In this document: in pieces, positions 18,448 through 28,005 of the stretch
Numbering within the stretch: the first letter of the stretch is position 1
Layout: each line of letters opens with the position of its first letter
DNA from: CAUZFZ01 sp963579025
GTDB lineage: Bacteria > Planctomycetota > Planctomycetia > Planctomycetales > Planctomycetaceae
Length of the DNA: 64,000 nucleotides
Direction of reading: 5' to 3'
Assembly (NCBI GenBank): GCA_963579025.1
Contig: CAUZFZ010000035.1
Coordinates: 1 to 64,000, forward strand
Made by a program: the position numbers and the translations under genes
Notes under the pieces: model-generated
Database searches by the model: none
What the model was told of the DNA's origin: nothing
The model's input: only the letters and a program-made list of their open reading frames with translations

Positions 18448-21420
18448 TCACTTCGTCAAGAACGGTTCTGATGCCACCACAAACGTGATCAGTGACTTCA
18501 ACGTGTCCTGCCTCCGTCGGCGCATGTGCTGAACGGCGGCTTTGACGTGCAGTTGATCCGCGATACCGAGTTCACGTCCCAGAGCATACGTCATCAGCTT
18601 GTTTGCGAGGCATCCCAGAAACAACTCGTCCTGATCCATCAGTGCATCCTGCAGGCCGCTGACTCCGACAATCTTTGTGCCATCCAGCAGGCTCGATGAG
18701 GCATCAATCAGCGGGTCGTTCGGCCCGATGCGGCCTTTGTAACCATGCCCTTCACGCTCGCGCCAGTTACCCGAGGCGTCGAAGTTCTCGAGTGCGAACC
18801 CGAGCGGATCGATCTTGTTGTGACAGCGGGCACATTGCGGCAGCGAACGGTGAATCTCCAGTCGCTGCCGAACGGTCGCCTTGTCGAGGCCCGGCACTTT
18901 GGGAGCGATCTCCCCGGCGTTCGCTACGGGTAATCCCGGGTCGATGCCGAGAACATTTTTCATCACCCACGTGCCGCGTTTCACGGGCGACGTACGAGTG
19001 CCGTTGGATGTTGTCGAAAGGATCGACGCCTGAGTGAGTACTCCACCGCGCTGCACGTCGCGCGGAACGTCAACTCGACGGAAGTGATCACCGCGCACGC
19101 CGGGGATGCCATAGAAGCGACCCAGCCGCTCGTTGATCACGACGAAGTCCGACTGTACGAAATTCATCACGCTCAGATCGTTTCGCAGGATCTCGTTGAA
19201 GAAGGCCAATGACTCTTTCACGATCGAGATTTCCAGATGCCGGTCGTATCGCCGGTAAAGGTCCTTTGCCGGAGGATTGGAACCCACCTCGCGCAGTCCC
19301 AGCCACTGGCCGGCGAAGTTGGTGACGAATGCATCCGACCGGGGATCATCGAGTAACCGTTGGACCTGCGAAGTCAGTGCCGTTGGATCGGTCAATTCTC
19401 CGGAGTCTGCCAGGCCCGCCAGTTCATCATCCGGCATGCTGCTCCACAGGAAATACGACAATCGACTGGCCAGTTCGTGGCCGGTCAGCCGACGCAGCGA
19501 CGGCGTCGATGTGCCCGCCGATTGGGTCGTCGTTGAAGTGGCGTCTTTTGGAACTGGGGCACGTTGCTCGGCCGGAGCAGGGTTCGGCTGCGGAACGGTT
19601 GTGGAGATCGCGGCCGGTTCAGGACGCGTCGCGTTGCGAATCCATGTGCGGTCTCTGGCAATGAATTCTGTCAGGGGCACTACAAAAGTCTGGCCGCCAA
19701 CGCGCTCAAGGCGGACCTTCAGACCGGACAAAGACAGAACTCGACCGCGAATCTTCCGGCCGCGTTTGTCGGTGAACAGCCGGAACGGCAGCGGCTGATG
19801 TTCGTCTGGCTTCGGCGTCTGCGGTGCCGGATCAACTGTCTCGGGAATCACGCCGCCCTTGATAGCGGGCGAGGACGGCGGCGGGCCGGTGTTCGTGCCA
19901 GACGACGCAACCTGTTGCGAGACTGCCGGACCTTCGTCCGCTGGTTCAGTCAGGTAAAGGAACGGCGGCGAAATCAAGACACCGATCAGCGGTGTCTTTA
20001 TCGCTTCGACGAATGACGGCGCGTTTTCACGTACCAGATCGTACAGCTCCATCTTCTGGTCGATTTCGGCGTCTGTTACCGGGCGCCGCCAGGCGCGTCG
20101 CATGAAACGGGCAATGACGTCGCGAGCGTAGTCACGCTCGTCGCTGTTCCGGACCGGTGATTCGAACAGGATCAGACGATGACTCGGCGGCGGCCACGAC
20201 TCCACAATCGGGCCCTCGATTTCGAACCAGTCCACTCGCAGTTCCGGGCGAGCGAAGTCGTCACCGGTCTGGAACCAGAAGTTCTCGAGTTCCTTTGGAA
20301 TGTCGTACGCGTACTCAATCGTCAGGCCAGCACCGGCTGTCGTGAAGCGCGACGTCACCTCGTACACCTTCGGCTGCGTCAGCTTCGCGTCGATGTCGAG
20401 TTCCGCAATCACGCTTGGTTGGCCGGCCAGCTTTCGAAGCAGTTTCAACCGTGGTGGTCCATAGTCGTACATTCGGTCGGATTGAAAATGCGCCAATGTT
20501 TCATCGAATTCACGCCGAGCATACTCCTCGCGAGCCGGGTCTTTCTGGATTCGGTCCTGCAGACGCTTTTCAAGAAATGTGCGTGCGGTTGCGACGGCCT
20601 GGTCTCGTGTGGGCACGATGCCGGCTGCGCGGATGCGGATCACATAGTCGCCGGTATGTGGCAGTCTGAATGTGCGGGCATTCAGGTGACGGTCCCAGTT
20701 GTCATGGTGCATGACTTTGAAGCCGTTCTCGACGGGGTTGTTTCCGCCGTTGACGATCAGACGTTGTCCGTCGTATTCGACGCGATTGGAATCGTTGTCT
20801 CCGCTTTCCGGTTCGAACCGCCACTTGATTGTTGAAGGCCGCGGACCTTCGACCAGAGCTCGGTCGAGAATCTCCCGGGCCGCGTCGTAATAAAGTTCCA
20901 GATGCAGCGGCGAGAGCGTCAAGGCCCCGCCATTGTTATCAAACCCGCCGGCCGGAGAATCCTGCGGGAACCGAGACGTGTCGTAGTCGATGCCGACCAG
21001 ATCGCGGATCGTGTTGCGATACTCAGCACGATTGAGCCGCCGCAGAACGATGACGGTATCGCGGCGGAACAGCTCAGCCCGAGCCATCTGCGCGGTGATC
21101 CAGTCGACCACGCGCGAAACCTCACGCCCGGTTGGCTGAGTTTCGTCTTCCGGCGGCATTTCGTGACTGTTCAGCACATTGACGACCTCGCCCCATTTCC
21201 CTTTCGCGGCGAGATTCAGGAAGTCATTGGGCAGTTCCTGATCGACACGGAATTCCCCCTGCGAATCATCGGGACCGTGACAGCCGATGCAGTATTTCTT
21301 CAGAAATGGCTGCATAGTCCGGGAGTAGCCCGACGCATCCGGCTCGAATTGAGACGTGCCCTGCCCGTACGTCACTGATACCGCAGCAGCGATTGGCAGA
21401 ATGAAGAGATATCGGTGCAC
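18448..21420 (-). CDS. PSCyt cytochrome-like protein (DUF1587/DUF1592/DUF1588/DUF1585) with inserted SHD1-like domain
   Basis: This large exported protein of about 990 residues has a signal peptide (HRYLFILPIAAAVSVTYG) and a cytochrome c-like head with CIGCHG. DUF1587 (VLRRLNRAEYRNTIRDLVG), DUF1592 (ELASRLSYFLWSSMPDDEL), DUF1588 with a second CxxCH (CARCHNKIDPLGFALENFD) and C-terminal DUF1585 follow. Between the start of DUF1592 (LIGVLISPPFLYL) and the ELASRLSYFLWSS block lies about 150 extra residues (19501-19944). These contain a segment resembling the SLA1 homology domain SHD1 (VLSLSGLKVRLERVGGQTF then VPLTEF). I prefer the GTG start at 21420 because GGGAA precedes it and the signal peptide follows; the open frame reaches an ATG at 21516. 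It is the partner of the downstream DUF1552 gene. Confidence 0.9.
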   Translation of the reverse strand: MHRYLFILPIAAAVSVTYGQGTSQFEPDASGYSRTMQPFLKKYCIGCHGPDDSQGEFRVDQELPNDFLNLAAKGKWGEVVNVLNSHEMPPEDETQPTGREVSRVVDWITAQMARAELFRRDTVIVLRRLNRAEYRNTIRDLVGIDYDTSRFPQDSPAGGFDNNGGALTLSPLHLELYYDAAREILDRALVEGPRPSTIKWRFEPESGDNDSNRVEYDGQRLIVNGGNNPVENGFKVMHHDNWDRHLNARTFRLPHTGDYVIRIRAAGIVPTRDQAVATARTFLEKRLQDRIQKDPAREEYARREFDETLAHFQSDRMYDYGPPRLKLLRKLAGQPSVIAELDIDAKLTQPKVYEVTSRFTTAGAGLTIEYAYDIPKELENFWFQTGDDFARPELRVDWFEIEGPIVESWPPPSHRLILFESPVRNSDERDYARDVIARFMRRAWRRPVTDAEIDQKMELYDLVRENAPSFVEAIKTPLIGVLISPPFLYLTEPADEGPAVSQQVASSGTNTGPPPSSPAIKGGVIPETVDPAPQTPKPDEHQPLPFRLFTDKRGRKIRGRVLSLSGLKVRLERVGGQTFVVPLTEFIARDRTWIRNATRPEPAAISTTVPQPNPAPAEQRAPVPKDATSTTTQSAGTSTPSLRRLTGHELASRLSYFLWSSMPDDELAGLADSGELTDPTALTSQVQRLLDDPRSDAFVTNFAGQWLGLREVGSNPPAKDLYRRYDRHLEISIVKESLAFFNEILRNDLSVMNFVQSDFVVINERLGRFYGIPGVRGDHFRRVDVPRDVQRGGVLTQASILSTTSNGTRTSPVKRGTWVMKNVLGIDPGLPVANAGEIAPKVPGLDKATVRQRLEIHRSLPQCARCHNKIDPLGFALENFDASGNWREREGHGYKGRIGPNDPLIDASSSLLDGTKIVGVSGLQDALMDQDELFLGCLANKLMTYALGRELGIADQLHVKAAVQHMRRRRQDTLKSLITFVVASEPFLTK

Positions 21421-21547
21421 TCTGACGTTCCCGTGTGGTTCACGGCCTGCTACCCGCACTGCGGTACAGCAGTCGAAACGGACTGATGAGAAGTGCATCA
21501 GGTTACCCGCCCGCAACGGCGAAATCAGCCCTGTGTCATTTGGAACG

Positions 21548-23230
21548 TTACGTGACTGGAGTCAGGGGCTTTCCGTCGCCTGGGCGCTGGCGAAGGAATG
21601 GTAACAACGCGATGCAGATCAGACCGAAGAATCCGTCGATGTAGAGCGTCTGAGCGAACCCGTAATTCTCAATGGTGTAACCCTGCCACACTGCCGTGTA
21701 CGAGGTGACGAGGTTCATCATCGACATGTAGGCCGTGAACTGCGTCGCCGCGACGTCGGGATTCGCGATTCGCATGAAGACCGCCGTCCGCGTTCCATAC
21801 ATGAGCCCCTGCAACACCATGTAGGCCATCACCGCCCACCAGAAGTAGCCTGCCATGGCCGGTGTGTCATCACGCTCGAAGATGCCCGGCGGCTTTGGCT
21901 TCTGGTGCTCTGCAGTGTCAGTGACGTCTGCCGTTTTATTGTCGGCCGCGTCCACAGTCGGAGGATTGCTGTCGGCTTCCTTCTCCTCGTCCGTTTCTCG
22001 TTTGTCCACTCCAGTGCTCACACTATCGGGAGCCGCCGTCTCGGCAGCGACTGGCCTTTTCGGGACGTTCATCCCGGCCTCGTCCATCTTCCAGGCGCAC
22101 CAGAACGTCGGGATGGAAATCATGAAAAAGAAAACGGCCAGACATTTCAATCGCCCGATCCTGTCAGAAACGAGTCCGCCCACGACGCATGAAACAGCCC
22201 AGACGATGCTGGAAACCAGATCGATCCGACCCACGTCTCCGTCGGTGAATCCGATCTCCATGGCAACCTGCTTCTGCAGCGCGAGATCAAGAGCCATGGC
22301 TCCCGGCGGCAACAGCGCCAACAGCAGCGCGCAAAACGCCACGCGACTTCCAAATACCGACCGACCGGCCGTGTGAACATATTCGGCCAGCCGCAGTCGA
22401 ACCTGAGAAATCCGTGAGCCCAGATCACGCGGGAGCATCTCTCGCACAATGGCGGAACCACCGCGGGCTCCGAACGAAATCACGGCCCGTATCAGCGGCG
22501 TGTGCCGTTCGTCGGCACGGTAAGCCGAGCGTGCCGTCAGTTCCCCATAGAATGACTTGAGGTGTTCCACATTGATCGGCGCGCGTTCCTTCCGCTCCTC
22601 GCGCATGGGCCAGGCAACGAAAAACGTCACCATAAGTATGCAGCCGACGACATAGGGATAGGTCCACTCGAACGGGAGTCCTTTCTGGAGCAGCTCGGGG
22701 AGCCAGGGGATGTCGAATCCCTCAGTCAGAAAAAGCACGCACGCGCCGCCCATCGCGAAGCCGATCTTCTGGCCTGCGAACATCAGCCCGTTTCCGAGCC
22801 CCTGCTCGTCGTCGCGCAATACAGTGCAGGCCAACGCGTCGATCGCAACGTCCTGGGTCGCGCAGAACATGTTGTGAATCATGATGACGGCAGTCAGCAG
22901 ACGCAGATTCTCTGACGTCACTTCGATGGGCATGCAGAGCAACAGCGTCGACACCATGCAGAACTGCATGCCGAGTATCCAGCCGCGACGGGCCCCGAGT
23001 CGATTCGAATAGATCAGGTCGACGACGGGTCCGACGACCCACTTCCAGGCCCAGGGAAAATACAGCGAGCCCACAAACACGCCGATCTGGAACGGACGAA
23101 CCCCCGCATTCTGGAGCTGCACGACCATCGCTGTCGCCGTGAAGCCGAGCGGGATTCCTTCTGTCACGTAGAGGAAGAAGAACGCCATCAGCCGACCCCA
23201 GCGAGACGCCAGCGGGTTGGGCAGTTGCAT
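21548..23230 (-). CDS. MFS permease, AmpG-like
   Basis: The protein of about 560 residues has about 12 predicted membrane segments. Its N-terminus (FFFLYVTEGIPLGFTATAMVVQL) is typical of AmpG-like/PAT transporters of the major facilitator superfamily, and QDVAIDALA matches their conserved helix 4-5 region. A long hydrophilic acidic insert at about residues 400-450 (ETDEEKEADSNPPTVDAADN) sits in a loop. The start at 23230 is supported by GGAG with 6-nt spacing; an upstream ATG at 23287 is less likely. The substrate is unknown; muropeptides are only a family-level suggestion. It stands alone. Confidence 0.83.
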   Translation of the reverse strand: MQLPNPLASRWGRLMAFFFLYVTEGIPLGFTATAMVVQLQNAGVRPFQIGVFVGSLYFPWAWKWVVGPVVDLIYSNRLGARRGWILGMQFCMVSTLLLCMPIEVTSENLRLLTAVIMIHNMFCATQDVAIDALACTVLRDDEQGLGNGLMFAGQKIGFAMGGACVLFLTEGFDIPWLPELLQKGLPFEWTYPYVVGCILMVTFFVAWPMREERKERAPINVEHLKSFYGELTARSAYRADERHTPLIRAVISFGARGGSAIVREMLPRDLGSRISQVRLRLAEYVHTAGRSVFGSRVAFCALLLALLPPGAMALDLALQKQVAMEIGFTDGDVGRIDLVSSIVWAVSCVVGGLVSDRIGRLKCLAVFFFMISIPTFWCAWKMDEAGMNVPKRPVAAETAAPDSVSTGVDKRETDEEKEADSNPPTVDAADNKTADVTDTAEHQKPKPPGIFERDDTPAMAGYFWWAVMAYMVLQGLMYGTRTAVFMRIANPDVAATQFTAYMSMMNLVTSYTAVWQGYTIENYGFAQTLYIDGFFGLICIALLPFLRQRPGDGKPLTPVT

Positions 23231-23252
23231 TGAGCACTCCAGTATTCGCATT

Positions 23253-23312
23253 GCCGACGTCACCAGACGTTGGACAAATGAGGTCACTTTTCCGAAGTCT
23301 GGCGACGTCGGC
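23253..23312. repeat. Palindromic repeat upstream of the MFS gene
   Basis: 16-nt arms at 23253-23268 and 23297-23312 are complementary with one mismatch, separated by a 28-nt loop. It lies in the leader/promoter region of the MFS permease gene. It belongs to the general palindrome background of this genome; no specific function is inferred. Confidence 0.55.
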
Positions 23313-23377
23313 TACCGCGGGTCTGTCGTGAGTTGAAGTCTCGTAGTGGCGTACGCCACTTATTTCCCGAACCATTC

Positions 23378-24211
23378 TTAACCAAGCTCCCGGTTCTGGC
23401 GGCGATACTCGGCGGCCAGCAGCTCTTCCAGAAAACGTTGACGGTCGTGGAGACCGGGCGGCTCCATGTCGAGCCGCGTCGTCAGTGCCGGAATGATCGT
23501 GTCGAGCAGTTGATCGCGCTGCTGCAACGAGACTTCAGGCCAGCGCTCCAGAATACGCTCCACCGACTCGAAATCACTCGGCTGCAGCTTCTTCAGTAAG
23601 CCGGCGTCGAATCGGAACAGCGCGTCAGCAGCCTTGCGGGCGCTGAGTCGTTCGCGGACTCCGGCCAGTTCTTCGACCTGATCCTGAACCACCAGCGTCC
23701 CCGAGACCATGTCCCCAAACCGCTGACCGCGCGCTGACAGCAGAGGCACGATCCACATGACCGGTATCTGGTCGACAACGCGGAAGATGTTCCGGACCAG
23801 AATGCCCACTCCATCGAGCGCGAACCCATCGGCCTTGACGACACGAATCTTTGACATCCGCTTGCCGATCGTTTGGCCACGGAGCAGCAGTTCGGACATT
23901 CCGAAGTAGAAGAAGCTGCCCAGGCCCATCAGCAGAATGAACATGCCGAGCGCCCAGGAAAACACAGCCGGGCCAGCTTCGTCGTCGGCACCACCGCCAC
24001 CACCAGCCATGTCTTCCAATGGCTGCAGCAAATCCTGGACAGTCTGCTCAGCGATCAGGCCGCCGCAGATGAGCAGCAGAAACACGCCCACGCCCATCAG
24101 AAACAGGAGGAGCATATCCGTGAACCACGCCAGGAAACGTGTGCCGAGCCCCGCCTGCTGGTACGCGATCTGGATATTTTCAGGCGTCTCGAACTGGATC
24201 GAATCCGTCAT
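23378..24211 (-). CDS. RDD family membrane protein
   Basis: The protein of about 277 residues starts at 24211 (MTDSIQFETPENIQIAYQQAG), the usual RDD N-terminal context. GLGTRFLAWFTDMLLLF carries the family arginine-aspartate signature, and a second helix pair with GQTIGKRMSKIRVV is diagnostic. The C-terminal third is cytoplasmic and helical. RDD proteins are membrane proteins of uncertain role, some linked to ion transport. It is divergent from a SpoIIM-like gene. In planctomycetes this pair commonly neighbours the MoxR/DUF58/DUF4129 cluster, which here lies at 45.8-50 kb. The open frame continues to 24298, but neither start has a clear ribosome site. Confidence 0.88.
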   Translation of the reverse strand: MTDSIQFETPENIQIAYQQAGLGTRFLAWFTDMLLLFLMGVGVFLLLICGGLIAEQTVQDLLQPLEDMAGGGGGADDEAGPAVFSWALGMFILLMGLGSFFYFGMSELLLRGQTIGKRMSKIRVVKADGFALDGVGILVRNIFRVVDQIPVMWIVPLLSARGQRFGDMVSGTLVVQDQVEELAGVRERLSARKAADALFRFDAGLLKKLQPSDFESVERILERWPEVSLQQRDQLLDTIIPALTTRLDMEPPGLHDRQRFLEELLAAEYRRQNRELG

Positions 24212-24317
24212 GGTCGCGTTCGTTGCTCGCGTGTCGGCCTGGCAGAGTCGTCGAATGCACTGCGGCGGCTTATGATCGAAATCCCGCAGGACGAGCACTC
24301 ACCGGGCGATTTCGAGT

Positions 24318-25322
24318 ATGGGCGATTTCATTGGCCGCAACAAGCAGGACTGGGATGAGCTGGAATCGCTCATTAACCGCGCCCGAAAGTCCGTGAAGAA
24401 GCTCCCGCCGGAAGCTCTGGCCCGTCTGGATGTGCTGTATCGTCGCACCACCGTGCACCTGTCCCAGGTGCAGACGCGGACGACTGACGTCCGGCTGGCC
24501 CGGTACCTCAACACGCTGACCGCGGCAGCTCACAGTCTGATTTATCTGCCGCCGAAACAGCCGGCCTTACAAGGCATGTTGCAGTTCCTGGTAGAAGGCT
24601 TTGGCCGGACCATCGCCCGGAATTGGATATTCCATGCGGTGTCAGGGTTGCTGATGATCGCCGGAGGATTGCTGGCTTACTTCGCCGGTTCGGTCGATCC
24701 CGTTGCTTTGTACGCGCTACTGCCTCCGGGCGATCCACGAGTTCCCGGCGCACCACGCGAGTTCCTGCTGGAAGTGCTGCGGTCCGGTCGTGAACAGGGT
24801 AGCGGGCTTAAGTTTGTCTTCGCTTCGTTCCTGTTCCAGCACAATCTGAAGGTGGGCCTGATGGCCATGTCACTGGGCATGCTGGCCGCCGTGCCGACGA
24901 TCTTTCTGATGCTCTACAACGGAATGATTCTGGGTGCCTTCATCGGAGTGCATCATCAGGCGGGCATTTACGCCGAAGTCTGGGCCTGGCTGCTGCCGCA
25001 TGGTGTGACCGAACTGGGAGCCATCGTGCTGTGTGGTGGCATGGGCCTGCAACTGGGCTGGGCCGTGATCCGACCCGGGGTACTGACGCGAGGCGACTCG
25101 ATTAAAGCCGTCGCTCCCGAGGTTGGCCGAACGGCGATCGGTGTGGCCATCATGCTGGTCTTCGCCGCCATCATCGAGAGCTACCTGCGTCAAAGCCATC
25201 TATCGACGAACGCCCGCTTTACGTTCGCCGGATGTTCCGCCGTCTTCTGGATCGTCTACATCGCGTACGGGCAGATTCGAGAGCGAACGTCTGATCGGGA
25301 GCGCCTGGATCACGTGTCATGA
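24318..25322 (+). CDS. SpoIIM-like (stage II sporulation protein M family) membrane protein
   Basis: The 334-residue protein has a helical N-terminal cytoplasmic region (about 1-95) followed by about five or six membrane segments. SLGMLAAVPTIFLMLYNGMI, LGAFIGVHHQAG and LPHGVTELGAIVLCGGMG are the conserved SpoIIM/DUF95 blocks. In non-sporulating bacteria this family accompanies RDD, MoxR and DUF58 genes; its function there is unknown. Divergent to the RDD gene with a gap of about 106 nt, so a shared promoter region is likely. It is followed by a MITE-like palindrome. Confidence 0.88.
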   Translation: MGDFIGRNKQDWDELESLINRARKSVKKLPPEALARLDVLYRRTTVHLSQVQTRTTDVRLARYLNTLTAAAHSLIYLPPKQPALQGMLQFLVEGFGRTIARNWIFHAVSGLLMIAGGLLAYFAGSVDPVALYALLPPGDPRVPGAPREFLLEVLRSGREQGSGLKFVFASFLFQHNLKVGLMAMSLGMLAAVPTIFLMLYNGMILGAFIGVHHQAGIYAEVWAWLLPHGVTELGAIVLCGGMGLQLGWAVIRPGVLTRGDSIKAVAPEVGRTAIGVAIMLVFAAIIESYLRQSHLSTNARFTFAGCSAVFWIVYIAYGQIRERTSDRERLDHVS

Positions 25323-25391
25323 GGCGAGTCACCGGACGAGATTCGGTGAGCCGCCAATCGCGAGGTACACGATAGTCGGGAATTGCTCCGC

Positions 25392-25526
25392 CTGGTGCTT
25401 TGTCATGGTGGAAACTCAGGGTTGGGTGGCTGGGGTCGAGCGAAGCGAGCCCCCAGCGTTGTCGGACTGGGGGCTCACTTCGTTCGACCCCAGCCACCCT
25501 GACTTTTGACTCTGACAAAGCACTAG
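25392..25526. repeat. MITE-like nested palindromic element, 135 bp
   Basis: The outer 14-nt arms at 25392-25405 and 25513-25526 match except at one position and end in GCACTAG. The inner 33-nt arms at 25424-25456 and 25467-25499 match at 31 positions. Length, nested structure and terminal sequence parallel the element at 5944-6077, while the inner sequences differ. It fills most of the gap between spoIIM-like and gspE-like genes and may terminate transcription. Confidence 0.7.
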
Positions 25527-25599
25527 ACTGATTCTGTAGACAATCTGCTGACCGGTATGGATCAACCAGCAATCTGAGCCGACTTCACGGAGCTGCCAC

Positions 25600-26796
25600 T
25601 TGACGACACTCACGGAACGCTTTCAGTCAGCGCTGTCCGCCCGCCTTAACGGCGAACCCAATGCGGTTGACGTTGTCGACGCGGTGCTGGAGGCAGCACA
25701 GGACGCCGGGGCCAGCGACGTGCACCTGACTCCGCTTGAGTCGGGACTCGACATGTCCTGGCGGATCGACGGCGTGCTCCATTCGGTTGCACAGATCGAT
25801 GCGAACATTGCCCCGAACGTAATCGCGCGACTCAAAGTCCTGGCCGAACTACTGACCTACCGCACGGAAGTCCCTCAGGAAGGACGCATTCGCAACGAAG
25901 TCGATTCGGTGGAAATGCGACTGAGCACATTTCCGACACTCTACGGCGAGAAGGCTGTCATCCGGTTGTTCGTCGGATCCGGACGCTATCGGTTGCTCGA
26001 CGACCTTGGTCTGGGCGAAATCCGACACTGGCTGGGTCAACTGCTGCTGGAAGGCGGCGGCGTGGTGCTCGTGTGCGGACCAGCCGGAAGCGGGAAGACC
26101 ACAACAATTTATGCGTGTCTGCGAGAACTTGTAGACAAAACGGCGGGCCAGCGGAGTCTGGTCAGTCTGGAAGACCCGATTGAGGCGGCGATTCCCGGAG
26201 TGTCTCAGTCTCAGATCAACCCGACCGCCGGGTTCGATTACGAGACTGGGCTGAAGTCGCTGATGCGGCAGGATCCGGAAGTCATCCTCGTCGGAGAAAT
26301 TCGGGATCGGGTCACAGCCGAAACCGTGTTTCAAGCGGCTCTGACAGGGCATTTGGTCCTGACAACCTTCCATGCGGGCAGTGCGGCCGAAGCGATATGT
26401 CGACTCTCCGACATGGGCATCGAACCGTATCTGTTGCGGTCCGGACTGCTGGGAATTCTTGCCCAGCGGCTGGCACGCGGGCTATGTGACTGTTCCGCCG
26501 AGTCACAGGATGATGTGGAACGACTGGGCCTGGATGTCGAGTCGTTTCGCGTTCCCGTTGGCTGCGATCGCTGTCGGGGAACGGGATACATCGGACGAGT
26601 GCTGCTGGCGGAGTTCCTGCGGACGGAACCGACCGAACTGGGTCGAGCGATTCTTTCCCGCAGCGATGCGAGTGAACTGGAGTCGCTGGCCATCGAAAGC
26701 GGAATGGTGACACACTGGCAGCGGGCACTGGATGCCGCACGTGCCGGAAAAATCAGTCCTGCGGAAGTCCGTCGTGTTTTCGGACTGACGCGATAG
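25600..26796 (+). CDS. gspE: Short GspE/PilB-family secretion ATPase
   Basis: The 398-residue ATPase would power assembly of a type II secretion or type IV pilus-like pseudopilus. It has ASDVHLTPLE, typical of GspE, Walker A GPAGSGKTTT at about 160-169, the Asp-box SLEDPIE, and Walker B VILVGEIRD with the downstream TGHLVLTTFHAG histidine box. CDCSAES and CDRCRGTGY carry the zinc-module cysteines. The usual N-terminal GspE domain is missing, making it about 100-150 residues short. The start is TTG at 25600, preceded by GGAG with 7-nt spacing. It is the first gene of an operon with three gspF-like genes and pseudopilin genes. Confidence 0.9.
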   Translation: MTTLTERFQSALSARLNGEPNAVDVVDAVLEAAQDAGASDVHLTPLESGLDMSWRIDGVLHSVAQIDANIAPNVIARLKVLAELLTYRTEVPQEGRIRNEVDSVEMRLSTFPTLYGEKAVIRLFVGSGRYRLLDDLGLGEIRHWLGQLLLEGGGVVLVCGPAGSGKTTTIYACLRELVDKTAGQRSLVSLEDPIEAAIPGVSQSQINPTAGFDYETGLKSLMRQDPEVILVGEIRDRVTAETVFQAALTGHLVLTTFHAGSAAEAICRLSDMGIEPYLLRSGLLGILAQRLARGLCDCSAESQDDVERLGLDVESFRVPVGCDRCRGTGYIGRVLLAEFLRTEPTELGRAILSRSDASELESLAIESGMVTHWQRALDAARAGKISPAEVRRVFGLTR

Positions 26797-26817
26797 AAAA
26801 AACGAAACCAACCCGAA

Positions 26818-26849
26818 GCGTCAGCGAGGAACCGAATCTTCGCTGACGC
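26818..26849. repeat. Short palindrome between gspE and gspF
   Basis: Perfect 10-bp arms at 26818-26827 and 26840-26849 with a 12-nt loop lie in the 82-nt intercistronic gap. It has no T-tract and probably does not fully stop transcription. Confidence 0.5.
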
Positions 26850-26878
26850 CTCGAGTTAGTGGCTCGAATTGGCTCGCC

Positions 26879-27955
26879 ATGTCCAACGGTTCCAAAAGTC
26901 CCATCGGACTTGATCAGTTGCTGGCTCTCAATGAAGAGATCGCCGCGCTGGTGCGTGCTGGTGTGCCATTGGAACTTGGGCTGCGACAGATCAGCGAATC
27001 CACCACTGGGGGCTTGTCGCGACTGTCCAGTCGGTTATCGGAGCGCATGTCCGCGGGAGCCAGCGTACGTGAAGCACTCGACGAAGAGGGCGATCACCTG
27101 CCGGGTGTTTACCGGGCCGTGGTCGAGGCCGGTCTGCGATCCGGCCGTCTCCCCGAGGCTCTGGAGGCACTGACCGACATGGCGCGATCACTGCACGAGT
27201 TGCAGCGACGTGTCACGGTCGCCCTGATTTATCCGCTGCTTGTGGTCATCCTGACGTGGGGACTGTTGATCGGATTCGTGCGCGGAATTGTTCCCAGATT
27301 CCAGGACCTGTGGGCTGATCTCAGACTCAGGCCCGGCATGGCATTGGACTTTCTGAACCTGCTGGCTGACTCGTTTGAGTACATCATCATTGTGCCGCCC
27401 TGTCTGTTGCTGGGATTCTGGCTGTGCCTGCTGTTCTATTCGTCGACCCGCGGCGCACCGTGGACCGGTCGACTGATGTCCGGTCGATTGCACCGGTACG
27501 CGTGGTATCCGGGGATTGTCAACAACTTTGACCGCGCCATATTCCTGAAGACGTTGACCCTGCTCATCCGCAATCAAACGTCGTTGCATGAGTCCCTGTT
27601 GCTTGCCGGCTTTGCATCGGGCAATCGCTCCATCGTGGCGGGAGCCACTCGCGTGGCCGAGCAGTTGGAGGCCGGCGAGTCGCTTCAGACATCGATACAG
27701 CAAGCGGACGAATTGCCGCAGTTTCTTCGCTGGATGCTGACGAGCGGAGAGAAACACGGCCGTCTGGAAGAAACCCTCACACTCGCTGGTGACGTCTATT
27801 TTTCGCGAGCGAATCGACAGGCAGACATACTCAGCACGGTCCTGCCGTCGGTCCTGACGATCTTCATCGCCGGCGGAGTTACCCTCTTATACGCCCTGGC
27901 ACTATTCGCTCCTGTGTTCGCGTTGTACAGCGAACTCGGCCAACCGATTGTGTGA
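26879..27955 (+). CDS. gspF: GspF-like inner-membrane platform protein (copy 1)
   Basis: The 358-residue protein has two T2SSF domains. The first (about 13-135) contains LNEEIAALVRAGVPLELGLRQ and AVVEAGLRSGRLPEALEAL. The second (about 220-345) contains FLKTLTLLIRNQTSLHESLLLAG and MLTSGEKHGRLEETL. Membrane helices are predicted at about 118-140, 165-187 and 320-345. GspF/PilC proteins form the inner-membrane platform driven by GspE. This is the first of three successive GspF-like genes. The extended N-terminal domain of classical GspF is absent. Confidence 0.88.
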   Translation: MSNGSKSPIGLDQLLALNEEIAALVRAGVPLELGLRQISESTTGGLSRLSSRLSERMSAGASVREALDEEGDHLPGVYRAVVEAGLRSGRLPEALEALTDMARSLHELQRRVTVALIYPLLVVILTWGLLIGFVRGIVPRFQDLWADLRLRPGMALDFLNLLADSFEYIIIVPPCLLLGFWLCLLFYSSTRGAPWTGRLMSGRLHRYAWYPGIVNNFDRAIFLKTLTLLIRNQTSLHESLLLAGFASGNRSIVAGATRVAEQLEAGESLQTSIQQADELPQFLRWMLTSGEKHGRLEETLTLAGDVYFSRANRQADILSTVLPSVLTIFIAGGVTLLYALALFAPVFALYSELGQPIV

Positions 27956-28005
27956 ACGAGTCCATTTGATTCATTAGCTCTTAGCCTTCATTCCGTTAGC
28001 CCTTC

